Below are positions 52,953 to 62,034 of a stretch of DNA of 64,000 nt, piece by piece. Below the pieces are notes generated by a model. It ran no database searches and was not told the origin of the DNA. It saw only the letters and a list, made by a program, of their open reading frames with translations. The stretch is from Erwinia rhapontici. GTDB taxonomy: Bacteria > Pseudomonadota > Gammaproteobacteria > Enterobacterales > Enterobacteriaceae. The position numbers were made by a program, and so were the translations under genes. Location of the stretch: NCBI RefSeq assembly GCF_012271765.1, contig NZ_VRKO01000012.1, forward strand, positions 124,001 through 188,000, given 5' to 3'. How positions within the stretch are numbered: position 1 is the first letter of the stretch; every line of letters starts with the position of its first letter.

Positions 52953-53947
52953 AAAATGAAGCGATCGTTCAGCGTGCCCGCACGCTGTTTAATGAGGCGC
53001 TGGTCTGGGATGGTCACTCCGGTTTTATGCCGGACCCGGCTGCTGATTTAAATAATCTTCAGCGATGGCGCAATGCAGGCGTCCACTATCTTTCGGTGGA
53101 TGTCGGATTTGATGTTTTGCCCTGGACGCAGACGGTTGAAAATCTGGCGGTTTTCAGGCACTGGATCCTCGATCACAGCGATGATTATCTGCTGGTCGAG
53201 CGCCCTGAAGATATTCTCCGCGCCCGTCGCGAAGGTCGGCTGGGGATTACCTTTGATATCGAGGGCATGAACGCCCTGAATGGCCGCGTAGAGATGGTGG
53301 AATGTTATCATCGGCTGGGTGTTCGCCAGATGTTATTCGCCTATAACCGCAATAATCTGGCCGGAGGCGGCTGTCACGATGAGGATATCGGGCTGACTGC
53401 TTTTGGCCGCGAAGTGATTGATGAAATGAACCGGCTCGGGATGTTTGTCGACGTTTCGCATTGCAGTTATCGCACCAGCATGGAAGCAATGGAATATTCG
53501 CAGCAGCCAGTGATTTTCTCACATTCCAATCCTCGCCAGCTCACGCCACACGGTCGCAATATCACCGATGAACAGATCCTTGCCTGCGTCAAAACCGGCG
53601 GCCTGATTGGCGTTAACGGCATCGGCGGCTTTTTAGGCTGTGACCAGCCGGATGCTGCCCGTTTCGCCGACCATATCGACTATCTGTTGAATCTGGCCGG
53701 GCCTCGTCACGTCGGCATTGCACTAGACTACGCCTTTCCGGTAGGCAGCTTCAGTGTGGAAGAGATACTCGCTAATCATGCTGAATACTGGCCAGCGGAA
53801 GAGTACCAGGGTGGACATGGTTATGTCGCCCCGGAGGCATTGTTTGACGTCACTGCGGAGTTACTGGCACGCGGTCACAGCGAGAAAACCGTGAAAGCGG
53901 TACTGGGGGAGAACTTCCTGCGTCTGGCCCACGAGATCTGGAAATAA
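52949..53947 (+). CDS. Membrane dipeptidase family (peptidase M19) hydrolase
   Basis: 332 residues of the renal-dipeptidase amidohydrolase fold. Metal-site residues visible: His in DGHSG (about 22-26), Glu in FDIEGMN, His in VDVSHCS and His in FSHSNPR. The canonical DGHND motif is DGHSG here, so the second metal-binding Asp is missing; some M19 branches have this form. M19 enzymes cut dipeptides with a C-terminal D-residue. With the co-encoded importer and oxidase, a pathway that releases and oxidises a D-amino acid or similar amine is plausible. No signal peptide. Confidence 0.83.
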   Translation: MKNEAIVQRARTLFNEALVWDGHSGFMPDPAADLNNLQRWRNAGVHYLSVDVGFDVLPWTQTVENLAVFRHWILDHSDDYLLVERPEDILRARREGRLGITFDIEGMNALNGRVEMVECYHRLGVRQMLFAYNRNNLAGGGCHDEDIGLTAFGREVIDEMNRLGMFVDVSHCSYRTSMEAMEYSQQPVIFSHSNPRQLTPHGRNITDEQILACVKTGGLIGVNGIGGFLGCDQPDAARFADHIDYLLNLAGPRHVGIALDYAFPVGSFSVEEILANHAEYWPAEEYQGGHGYVAPEALFDVTAELLARGHSEKTVKAVLGENFLRLAHEIWK

Positions 53948-53960
53948 GATCACAAGGCCC

Positions 53961-54000
53961 ACGGACAGGTCTTGATACGCTTATCGGGCCTGTCCGTTTT
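53961..54000. terminator. Rho-independent terminator after the dipeptidase operon
   Basis: ACGGACAGG and CCTGTCCGT pair over an 18-base loop and TTTT follows. Six bases beyond lies the stop of the convergent MetI-type gene, so it probably ends both. Confidence 0.75.
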
Positions 54001-54003
54001 GAC

Positions 54004-54660
54004 TTAATGTCTTCTGTCGATTTTTTGCACGATCTTATCACCGCACCACTGGATCCCGCAGACCAGTACAATCAGCACGACAATTACCGCCATCATCACG
54101 GAGGTTTCAAAGCGCTGATAGCCGTAGCGGATAGCCAGATCGCCCAGCCCGCCCGCACCGATGGCTCCGGCCATGGCCGAGGCACCGACTAGCGCCACCA
54201 GCGTCACCACAAAGCCGGACAGCAGACCGGGTAACGCTTCCGGGATCAACACATCCCAGACAATCCGCAGTTTGCTGGCACCCATCGCCCGCACCGCATC
54301 AATCAGCCCGCGATCAACATCTCGCAGTGACACTTCCGCCACACGCGCAAAGTACGGCGTCGCGGTGATCGAAAGCGGTACGATGGCCGCCCAGGTTCCC
54401 AGCGACGTGCCGACTAAAAAGCGGGTGAAGGGGATTAACGCCACCAGTAAGATGATAAACGGCAGAGAGCGGAAACTGTTGACGATCAGGCCAAGTGAGC
54501 GATTGATGCCCCGGTGCTGGGCAATACCGCCGGGGCTGGTCATCACCAGAATTAACCCCAACGGCAGACCCGCGATCAGCGAGAATAGCCCGGAAACGGC
54601 GGTCATCAGCACCGTTTCGCCAACAGCATTAATCAGTAGGTCAATCATTACTGGCGACAT
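54004..54660 (-). CDS. MetI-type ABC permease (second set)
   Basis: 218 residues with five membrane segments. EAA loop DAVRAMGASKLRIVWDVLIPEA (about 125-146). Overlaps the MetN gene by 20 bases. Paralog of 37201-37851 (shared FVVTLVALVGASAMAGAIGAG against FTITLVTMINASAMAGAIGAG). Probably methionine or a related organosulfur importer. Confidence 0.86.
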   Translation of the reverse strand: MSPVMIDLLINAVGETVLMTAVSGLFSLIAGLPLGLILVMTSPGGIAQHRGINRSLGLIVNSFRSLPFIILLVALIPFTRFLVGTSLGTWAAIVPLSITATPYFARVAEVSLRDVDRGLIDAVRAMGASKLRIVWDVLIPEALPGLLSGFVVTLVALVGASAMAGAIGAGGLGDLAIRYGYQRFETSVMMAVIVVLIVLVCGIQWCGDKIVQKIDRRH

Positions 54661-55768
54661 AGCCCATTATCTCCACCTGAGCCTGCTGCTGACGCAGCCA
54701 GGCAATAACCTGTTGTTGATCCGCACGATTCTGCGCGGGAACGGAGATAAAGAAACGTACCACCGCATAGTGTTGAATGTGGTCAACGCCACCCTGCAAT
54801 AAACGAAACTTTCCAGGAAATTCCGCCGCAAAACGGGTGATCAACTCCCCTTCGGCTTTCTCTCCGGCAAAGTGCACGCTGAAGATGGCATCGCCATCCG
54901 GCTCACTATTCAGGCAGGCGCTGAGATTCTCCGGTAACTGCGGCAGTAATCCGCGTAATAACGTGCGGGTGAGTTCAGACTGCGGATGGGCAAACACCTG
55001 CCACACCGGGCCTTGTTCAATAATTTCGCCACCATCAATTACCGCTACCCGGTGCGCCACCGACTTGATCACTTCCATCTCGTGGGTAATGAGCAAAATG
55101 GTGATGCCCAGTTGCTGATTCAGCGATTTCAGCAATGCCAGAATGGATCGCGTTGTCTCCGGGTCCAGCGCGGAGGTGGCTTCATCACACAGCAGTAATG
55201 CCGGGTTGGCCGCCAGCGCGCGCGCAATCCCGACACGCTGCTTTTGCCCACCCGATAACGCGGCGGGATAGTGATCGGCTTTGTCTTCCAGACCCACCAG
55301 TTTCAACAACTCCGCCACCCGCCGTGTGCGTTGGGCTTTGTCCATTCCGGCGATTTTGAGAGGTAACGCGACGTTTTGCGCAGCGGTTTTGGCCGACAAA
55401 AGATTGAAGTGCTGAAACACCATACCCACCCGGCTACGTACCGACTGGAGCTGTTTCTCATTTAAATTATTAATCGCCCGGCCTTCAATTTCAATCACGC
55501 CCGCATCGGGGCGTTCCAGGCCATTCAGGCAGCGGATCAGCGTGGACTTTCCTGCACCACTGCGGCCAATAATGCCGAGAATTTCGCCTTTGTTCACCAT
55601 CAGAGAGACGTCGCGCAGCGCATGGGTTTCCCCAAACTGGCGTGATACGCCTTGCAGGCGCACCACGCTCAGGTTGTCACGGCTGGCGTGCACTCTCTCC
55701 TGCTCCGCCTCAGCAACATCCCGCATGACGGCGTTGAAAGGCACCTCAGTGCCTGCAAATAACGTCAT
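54641..55768 (-). CDS. MetN-type ABC ATPase (second set)
   Basis: 375 residues. Walker A GRSGAGKSTLIRCLNG, signature LSGGQKQRVGIARAL, LLCDEATSALD, then a NIL domain (about 290-375). A ~32-residue N-terminal extension precedes the ABC fold. ATG 55768 follows AAGGAC; the longer frame (to 55840) runs into the binding-protein gene. It starts ten bases after that gene. Confidence 0.88.
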   Translation of the reverse strand: MTLFAGTEVPFNAVMRDVAEAEQERVHASRDNLSVVRLQGVSRQFGETHALRDVSLMVNKGEILGIIGRSGAGKSTLIRCLNGLERPDAGVIEIEGRAINNLNEKQLQSVRSRVGMVFQHFNLLSAKTAAQNVALPLKIAGMDKAQRTRRVAELLKLVGLEDKADHYPAALSGGQKQRVGIARALAANPALLLCDEATSALDPETTRSILALLKSLNQQLGITILLITHEMEVIKSVAHRVAVIDGGEIIEQGPVWQVFAHPQSELTRTLLRGLLPQLPENLSACLNSEPDGDAIFSVHFAGEKAEGELITRFAAEFPGKFRLLQGGVDHIQHYAVVRFFISVPAQNRADQQQVIAWLRQQQAQVEIMGYVASND

Positions 55769-55778
55769 GATCTTGTCC

Positions 55779-56618
55779 TTACCAGGCGGTAATGCCCGTG
55801 CCTTTATAGACATGATCAAACACTTTTTTAACGTCATCATTCTGATACGACGCCACCAGTGTTTTCACCCACGGTGCATTCACGTTCTCTTTTTTTACGG
55901 CAATAAAATTATTGTACGGGTTACCTTTAACGTTTTCCTGAGCAATACGATCTTCTTTTGTCAGGCCGCTTTTTAATGCCCAGTCAGTATTGACTACGGC
56001 AGCATCCAGATCAGGCACGGAACGGCCAATAATACCGGAATCGAGTTCTTTAATTTTAATATGGCGCGGGTTCTCAGTGATATCGGCAATGGTGGCAAAA
56101 ATCCCGGCCCCCGGTTTTAATTTTATGACCCCTTCACGCTGTAAAAGATTCAGACCACGCGCTTCGTTCGCCGGATCATTTGGCACACCAATGACTGCCC
56201 CGTCTTTCAGTTCGCTCAATGATTTGACCTTTTTAGAATAAAGACCAATCGGCCAGACGGCGGTGTCACCCACGCGTACCACATCGTAATGATTGACCTT
56301 GATCTGGTTATCGAGGAAGGGCTGATGCTGGAAAGCATTGGCATCGACTTCGCCGTTTTGTAGCGCTTCATTGGGCTGGTTGTAGTCATTGAAGACCACG
56401 GTTTTCACCGTCAATCCTTTGCTGGCAGCCTGTTTGATCACTTCACGCCAGACGTCTTCATCTTCACCGCTGATGATGCCGACTTTGACCGTGGTTTTGT
56501 CCGCGGCCTGCGCCAGGGAGAACGGTGCCAGCGCCGCGCCCGCTAACAGGAAAACGCCCGCAGTGGCAAACAGAGTACGGTGTAATTTATTTTTGGCATA
56601 CGCCAGGCATGTGTGCAT
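55779..56618 (-). CDS. NlpA/MetQ-type substrate-binding protein (second set)
   Basis: 279 residues. Signal peptide to SLAQA, then ADKTTVKVGIIS; no lipobox, so it is predicted soluble in the periplasm like its paralog at 38932. Fold marks FQHQPFLDNQIKV, GVPNDPANEARGLNLL, LKPGAGI. ATG 56618 follows AGGAC; the frame opens further up at 56711 without a ribosome site. First gene of the MetQ-MetN-MetI set, convergent with the oxidase/dipeptidase operon. Confidence 0.87.
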   Translation of the reverse strand: MHTCLAYAKNKLHRTLFATAGVFLLAGAALAPFSLAQAADKTTVKVGIISGEDEDVWREVIKQAASKGLTVKTVVFNDYNQPNEALQNGEVDANAFQHQPFLDNQIKVNHYDVVRVGDTAVWPIGLYSKKVKSLSELKDGAVIGVPNDPANEARGLNLLQREGVIKLKPGAGIFATIADITENPRHIKIKELDSGIIGRSVPDLDAAVVNTDWALKSGLTKEDRIAQENVKGNPYNNFIAVKKENVNAPWVKTLVASYQNDDVKKVFDHVYKGTGITAW

Positions 56619-56840
56619 AAGAGTGTCCTGAAATAAGTTATTTGCTGCCGTTTTTGGCAGATAGCGGCAGTATACTGAGTTATTTATTTTTGCATTATGC
56701 TTTATAAGCAAATGCTATTTATAAAATGTCGCAACGCTATTTAATAGTATTTAAATTTGTTTTTAATCGATGGGGTTTAATAATGGTTATGCAGCTAACT
56801 ATATTTATTGAGTGTGAGGCGAGGGTTCGTCTACTCAGGT

Positions 56841-56873
56841 AAAAAAGGTCGACCGGAAAAGAGGGTCGACCTC
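56841..56873 (-). terminator. Rho-independent terminator of the guanidine/urea carboxylase operon
   Basis: On the minus strand AGGTCGACC-ctcttttcc-GGTCGACCT is followed by TTTTT. It is also a copy of the GGTCGACC-type dispersed hairpin, so the repeat family can double as a terminator. Confidence 0.7.
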
Positions 56874-56906
56874 TACGGGATTGTGCTCATTTCGGGATTT
56901 GTTGTA

Positions 56907-56934
56907 GTGGCCGACCTTTTTTCCGGTCGGCCAC
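56907..56934. repeat. GGTCGGCC hairpin (repeat copy 4)
   Basis: GTGGCCGACC-ttttttcc-GGTCGGCCAC, a perfect ten-bp stem. Lies between the carboxylase stop and the terminator. A further partial unit (TTTAGGTCGGCCAG) ends at 56966. Confidence 0.75.
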
Positions 56935-56983
56935 TGTTTAGGTCGCCATTTGTTTAGGTCGGCCAGCGCCACAGCCCAGGATA

Positions 56984-59900
56984 TTAAACGCCCATCACCA
57001 CCACACATTGCCCTGCCCGCACCGATGACCCCGGTTCCACGCGGATGGACTCAATCACCCCACTGACTGGCGCCAGCAGCGGGATCTCCATTTTCATCGC
57101 TTCGATAATCACCAGCACATCACCTTGCGTGACACTGTCACCCACTGCGCACTTCACCTGCCACAGATTGCCAGCGATCGCGCTCTCTACAGCGAGTTTT
57201 CCCTCAGGCAGTACTGCGTCCTCGGTCACCTCCACCACCACTTCCTGGCTGTCAAAATGCGCCTGACCGCTGGCGATCCAGCGCTCGCGCTCGGCATTAA
57301 ACGCCGAATGCTGATGCTGACGGAAATCGCTGATGCCCGTCGCCTGCTCCGCCAGGAACTGCTGATAATCGGCCAGCGCCAGCTCGGTCTGCTCAATACG
57401 CAGCGGGTAGCGACCCAGCGGGAAATCACGGCGGATGCGCAGCAGCTCTTCCGATGACACCGGGTAAAACTTAATCTGATCAAAGAAGCGCAGCAGCCAG
57501 GGTTTGCCACCAAAGTCGGCGACCTCGCGGTAGCGGTTCCACATCTGCAACGTTCGCCCAACAAACTGATAGCCCCCCGGCCCTTCCATACCGTATACGC
57601 ACAGATAGGCCCCGCCGATACCCACCGAGTTCTCCGCCGTCCAGGTGCGTGCCGGGTTGTATTTGGTGGTGACCAGACGATGACGCGGATCGAGCGGCGT
57701 AGCCACCGGTGCACCGAGGTACACATCCCCCAGCCCCATCACAAGGTAGTTGGCGGCAAACACCGTGTTGAATACGGCATCGATGTCCGGCAGATCGTTA
57801 ATGCGGCGGATGAACTCCAGATTGCTCGGGCACCAGGGCGCGTCACGGCGTACCGTGGTCATGTATTTATCAATCGCCAGCTGACAGGCCGGATCATCCC
57901 AGGAGAGCGGCAGCCAGACCACGCGGGAAGGTACGCGCAAATCCTCCTGACTGCTTACCGACTGCCACAAGTCCCGAACTATCGTCAGCAGTTCCTCCTG
58001 CGGCAGTACGTCCGGCTGATAGTGGATTTGCAGTGAGCGGATACCGGGCGTCAGGTCGATTATCGCCGGATGGGTAAGCGCCTCCAGCGCCTGCATCAGC
58101 GCATGACCGCGAAAACGCAGCACCAGGTCCAGCTCCGGGGCACCAATCTCCAGCAGCAGATGAGTATCCCCGGAGAGCCGGGCTACCAGGCGACGATCGC
58201 CCTCGCCGATATCCAGCACCACCGGGGAGAGCAGCGCTGAGGCCTGCCAGACCGCTTCCACCGGGGCGAGCTGTTGCAGTTCGGTATGACGTGCAGCGTT
58301 CAGCTGGCGCGCTGTGGTGATATTTACCGGAACAAAGCGCAGACGGTCGCCCGCTTTAAGCTGGCCCACCTGCCACAGGTCGGCCTCGATGATGGTGACC
58401 GGGCAGACAAAACCGCCGAGGCTTGGGCCATCCGGGCCGAGAATAACCGGCATATCCCCGGTAAAGTCGACCGCGCCCACCGCATACGGGTTGTCGTGAA
58501 TATTGGAGGGATGCAGCCCGGCCTCGCCGCCGCTGTCACGCACCCACTCCGGTTTCGGGCCAATCAGGCGCACCCCGGTGCGGCTGGAGTTAAAGTGTAC
58601 TTCCCAGTCGGTGGCAAAGAAGGTGTCGATATAGCCAGGGGTGAAATATTCCGGTGCCGCATGGGGTCCGTAGATCACTCGCAGCGTACGGATGGCGGGC
58701 AGCGCCGGGGTCAGTGCCGCAGGCAGCGTTACACCTGCCGAGCTATCGCTGAGTTCGGCAAGGTGCAGCACGTCCCCGGTGCGCAAAGCCCGGCCCGCGT
58801 GGCCACCAAACTGGCCAAGGGTAAAGGTACTTTTGCTGCCCAGATAATCCGGCACCGCGATGCCGCCGCGCAGGCAGAGGTAGCTGCGTACTCCGGCTCC
58901 GTCGATGGCGCCCAGCGTTAAGGTAGCACCCGCCGGGATCAGGAAACTCTGGTTCATCGGCAGCGCCTTGCCATCCAGCGTAATCGGCAGCGTTGCACCA
59001 CACACCACCGCCACGCTGGCGGTGTTAAAGCGCAGCGTCGGGCCGCTCAGGGTGATCTCGAGCGCAGCCGCATCGGCGGCGTTGTTCAGCAGGCGATTGC
59101 CGAAGCGCAATGCACGATCATCCATCGGCCCGGACGGCGGCACACCAACCGCCCAGTACCCCAGGCGACCGGGGAAATCCTGCACCGTAGTCTGGGTTCC
59201 GGCGCTCATCACCTCAACGGTGGTGGCCTGATAGTGCAAGGCATCCAGAAAGCGCGTCCAGGGTTCTCCGCTGGCAAATGGCGCGGCGTGCAGGATCTGT
59301 TGCAGGTACTGACGGTTGACCTCCACGCCGTACAGACGCGTATCGTTCAGTGCGCTGTCCAGCGCGGCGATGGCCTGTTCGCGGGTGGCGCAGCAGGTGA
59401 TGATTTTCGCCAGCAGCGGATCGAAGAACGCCGGAACGTCGCAGCCGGACTCCACCCAGGTATCAATACGCAGTGCTTCGCCGTCGGCAGGCGGGAAACT
59501 GACGTCGGTGAGCAGCCCAGGTGAAGGCTGGAACTGGCGGCCCGGATCTTCCGCATAGACACGGGCCTGAATGGCATGACCTGAAGGTGACAATGTCACG
59601 GAAAGTTCCTTCAGCGGCGGCAGCGTGCCTGCGGCCAGCGCAATCATCCAGTGCACCAGATCCACGCCCCAAACCTGTTCGGTCACGCCGTGCTCCACCT
59701 GTAACCGGGTATTCACCTCCAGGAACCAGAACTGTTGTAAAGCGCTGTCGTAGACAAACTCCACCGTGCCTGCGCTGCGGTAGTTCACCGCTTTTGCCAG
59801 TTTGATGGCGGCGCTGCACAGCGCTTCCGCCATGCCGTCAGGCAGGTTCGGTGCCGGGGTTTCTTCAATCACTTTCTGGTTGCGGCGCTGCACGGAGCAG

Positions 59901-60580
59901 TCGCGCACGCCGAGGGCAATCACTTCGCCCTGTCCGTCACCGAAAATCTGCACTTCGAGATGCCGCGCGCGTTCGATGTATTTTTCGATAAACACACCCG
60001 CATCGCTGAAGTTGTTCTGACCAAGACGCTTCACTGCATCAAACGCCTGGCTCAGCCCCTCGGCATCGTGACAGACGCGCATACCGATGCCGCCCCCGCC
60101 GGCGGTGCTTTTCAGCATCACCGGGTATCCCACCTGGCGGGCCGCCGTCAGCGCCGCGTCAATATCCTCCAGCAGGTCGGTGCCTTCCAGCAGCGGGATC
60201 TGCTGCTCTCGCGCCAGCGCACGCGCCGTATGTTTTAAGCCAAACAGCCGCAGTTGTTGTGTCGTGGGGCCAACAAAGGCAATGCCTGCCGCGTCACAGG
60301 CCTCGGCAAAGGCCGCGTTTTCCGAAAGAAAACCGTAGCCGGGATGGATCGCCTGCGCGCCACTTTCCTTTGCTGCGGCAATGATTTTTTCCACTACCAG
60401 ATAGGTTTGCGCCGCCGGACCGTCGCCGAGGCTGATGGCCTCATCGGCCTCGCGGATATGCAGGCTGGTGGCATCCGCTTCGGAGAAGACCGCCACGCCA
60501 GTGACGTCCATCGCACGCAGCGTACGCAAAATACGGCACGCAATCGCGCCACGGTTAGCAATCAGCAGTTTTGTAAACAT
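56984..60580 (-). CDS. Biotin-dependent guanidine/urea carboxylase
   Basis: 1198 residues. Order: biotin carboxylase (1-450: LLIANRGAIACRILR, KSTAGGGGIGMRV ATP-grasp loop, EVNTRLQVEHGVTE), carboxyltransferase halves of the KipA/KipI type (about 470-770 and 780-1050), and a biotinyl domain with Lys1163 in IIEAMKMEIPLL. It carboxylates urea or guanidine with ATP and bicarbonate. Enzymes encoded beside DUF1989 proteins and this importer type have been shown to prefer guanidine, giving carboxyguanidine. Residues that separate urea from guanidine enzymes were not resolved here, so guanidine is inferred from neighbours. Confidence 0.88.
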   Translation of the reverse strand: MFTKLLIANRGAIACRILRTLRAMDVTGVAVFSEADATSLHIREADEAISLGDGPAAQTYLVVEKIIAAAKESGAQAIHPGYGFLSENAAFAEACDAAGIAFVGPTTQQLRLFGLKHTARALAREQQIPLLEGTDLLEDIDAALTAARQVGYPVMLKSTAGGGGIGMRVCHDAEGLSQAFDAVKRLGQNNFSDAGVFIEKYIERARHLEVQIFGDGQGEVIALGVRDCSVQRRNQKVIEETPAPNLPDGMAEALCSAAIKLAKAVNYRSAGTVEFVYDSALQQFWFLEVNTRLQVEHGVTEQVWGVDLVHWMIALAAGTLPPLKELSVTLSPSGHAIQARVYAEDPGRQFQPSPGLLTDVSFPPADGEALRIDTWVESGCDVPAFFDPLLAKIITCCATREQAIAALDSALNDTRLYGVEVNRQYLQQILHAAPFASGEPWTRFLDALHYQATTVEVMSAGTQTTVQDFPGRLGYWAVGVPPSGPMDDRALRFGNRLLNNAADAAALEITLSGPTLRFNTASVAVVCGATLPITLDGKALPMNQSFLIPAGATLTLGAIDGAGVRSYLCLRGGIAVPDYLGSKSTFTLGQFGGHAGRALRTGDVLHLAELSDSSAGVTLPAALTPALPAIRTLRVIYGPHAAPEYFTPGYIDTFFATDWEVHFNSSRTGVRLIGPKPEWVRDSGGEAGLHPSNIHDNPYAVGAVDFTGDMPVILGPDGPSLGGFVCPVTIIEADLWQVGQLKAGDRLRFVPVNITTARQLNAARHTELQQLAPVEAVWQASALLSPVVLDIGEGDRRLVARLSGDTHLLLEIGAPELDLVLRFRGHALMQALEALTHPAIIDLTPGIRSLQIHYQPDVLPQEELLTIVRDLWQSVSSQEDLRVPSRVVWLPLSWDDPACQLAIDKYMTTVRRDAPWCPSNLEFIRRINDLPDIDAVFNTVFAANYLVMGLGDVYLGAPVATPLDPRHRLVTTKYNPARTWTAENSVGIGGAYLCVYGMEGPGGYQFVGRTLQMWNRYREVADFGGKPWLLRFFDQIKFYPVSSEELLRIRRDFPLGRYPLRIEQTELALADYQQFLAEQATGISDFRQHQHSAFNAERERWIASGQAHFDSQEVVVEVTEDAVLPEGKLAVESAIAGNLWQVKCAVGDSVTQGDVLVIIEAMKMEIPLLAPVSGVIESIRVEPGSSVRAGQCVVVMGV

Positions 60581-60679
60581 AGAGGCAGACTCACATCAGG
60601 GCGGGCCGTCCCGCCAGAATCCTGGCCGCCTGAGGTCGTCCTCAGGGGAAAATGCATTTTCTCAGCTGAGTATCAGCAA

Positions 60680-61315
60680 TCAGTTCCACACCAGCACTTC
60701 GGCAGCGGTGGGGTTCCAGCCGTTGCAGGGATTATTCAGCTGCGGGCAGTTGGAGATCAGCACAATCACGTCGCATTCCGCGCGCAGTTCAACGTATTTC
60801 CCGGCGGCAGAGATCCCGTCTTCAAACGTCAGGCCGCCCTCAGGCGTCACCGGTACATTCATAAAGAAGTTAATGTTGGCAGTGATATCGCGCTTGTTCA
60901 GCCGCCCGTCGTGCAGGCAGGCGCAGAGGAAGTTATCGCGGCAGCTGTGCATATAGCGCGTATCGGCGTGATAGCGCACGGTGTTACTTTCCTGCGCACA
61001 GGCTCCGCCAAGCGTATCGTGGCGGCCACAGGTATCGGCAACAAGGGTCAGCAGCGGGTTGCCGAGGTTGGAATAAAGCACGCTGCCGCAGGTCAGATAG
61101 GCATTGTTTTGACGGCGTAACGTGCGCTGGGCGTCATAGCGCTCACGCGGGCTGGCGGCGCGGTAAAACAGCGTATCCACCGCCTGGTTACCTTCCAGAT
61201 CGTGCAGGCGCACCGTCTGGCCTTTTTTTACCTCAAACAGGAACGGCTCTCCTGCCGGGATCGTGTGGCGATAGACCGCATCGGCAGGGTTTTTATCACT
61301 GGTGGTTAACGTCAT
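60680..61315 (-). CDS. DUF1989 protein, putative carboxyguanidine deiminase subunit (Cys-rich)
   Basis: 211 residues, long annotated as urea-carboxylase-associated. [32 protein letters not shown] and [15 protein letters not shown] give the conserved Cys residues of a probable metal site. Work on guanidine-degrading bacteria identified such pairs as CgdAB, which converts carboxyguanidine to allophanate and ammonia. This subunit keeps the NCPQ-NNPCN motif, so it is likely the catalytic one. It lies between its partner and the carboxylase; which of CgdA and CgdB it is was not assigned. Confidence 0.82.
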   Translation of the reverse strand: MTLTTSDKNPADAVYRHTIPAGEPFLFEVKKGQTVRLHDLEGNQAVDTLFYRAASPRERYDAQRTLRRQNNAYLTCGSVLYSNLGNPLLTLVADTCGRHDTLGGACAQESNTVRYHADTRYMHSCRDNFLCACLHDGRLNKRDITANINFFMNVPVTPEGGLTFEDGISAAGKYVELRAECDVIVLISNCPQLNNPCNGWNPTAAEVLVWN

Positions 61316-61326
61316 CGGGTGGCTCC

Positions 61327-62034
61327 TTATACGACAAAGCGCTCAATATTCTGGAAGGCGCGCAGATTTTCCGGGCGCGAGGTTTTGCACAGCGTCAGCC
61401 CTGCTGGATCGCTGGCAGGCATCAGCGCAAGCTGTACCGGACGTGGCGTGTATTCCTGGTTTGGGTCCATCGGGTGCGGCAGCGCGGTCAGCACCACCAG
61501 AATATCCATCGGCGCATACAGCTCTACCACGCTGCCGGGGGCGGAGTGCTGCGGATGGAAAGTGAATGCGCCCTGCTCATCTACCGTCACTTTGCTGAAC
61601 AGATTGAGCACCATGTGCAGATCTTCGAGGTTGAGATTCCATTTACCCATCTCGATCAGCAGGTTATCCATCCCGTTGCGATGGAAGCCATTGCGCCGTT
61701 CCTGATAGCGCCCCTGACCGTATTTTTCCGCCACTTCCTCCGCGTTCAGCACGCCACCGAAGCTGTCGTGCCAGCCGCAGGTGTCAGTGACGATGGCCGC
61801 CAGCACGCGGCCCATATCGGAGTAGAGGCAGTGCCCTGCACCCAGCCGCGCGGTGTGTTGCCCTTTCAACGTGTCCGGCAGATTCAGCCGCTCGCTTTTC
61901 TCATGGGCGTTAAACAGCATCAGGCTGACATTGGCGCCGCCCTCGATGTCCGTCAAACGCAGGCTCTGCCCCTGTTTCACCACAAACGAGGTATGACCGC
62001 CGCCGGGTAACGTTTCTTCATAGGGATGTGTCAT
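61327..62034 (-). CDS. DUF1989 protein, putative carboxyguanidine deiminase partner subunit
   Basis: 235 residues of the same family: [44 protein letters not shown]. The C-terminal Cys motif of the partner is replaced by [17 protein letters not shown], so this subunit probably lacks the second metal site. It overlaps the importer ATPase by 17 bases and lies 11 bases before the partner gene. Forms the CgdAB pair by inference. Confidence 0.82.
   Translation of the reverse strand: MTHPYEETLPGGGHTSFVVKQGQSLRLTDIEGGANVSLMLFNAHEKSERLNLPDTLKGQHTARLGAGHCLYSDMGRVLAAIVTDTCGWHDSFGGVLNAEEVAEKYGQGRYQERRNGFHRNGMDNLLIEMGKWNLNLEDLHMVLNLFSKVTVDEQGAFTFHPQHSAPGSVVELYAPMDILVVLTALPHPMDPNQEYTPRPVQLALMPASDPAGLTLCKTSRPENLRAFQNIERFVV

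Larger units (their letters stand above)
56619..56983. other. Intergenic region with GGTCGACC hairpins
   Basis: The left ~200 bp are AT-rich and should contain the promoter of the leftward MetQ set. The right ~145 bp hold two hairpins (next entries) at the end of the carboxylase operon. No gene seen. Confidence 0.6.
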
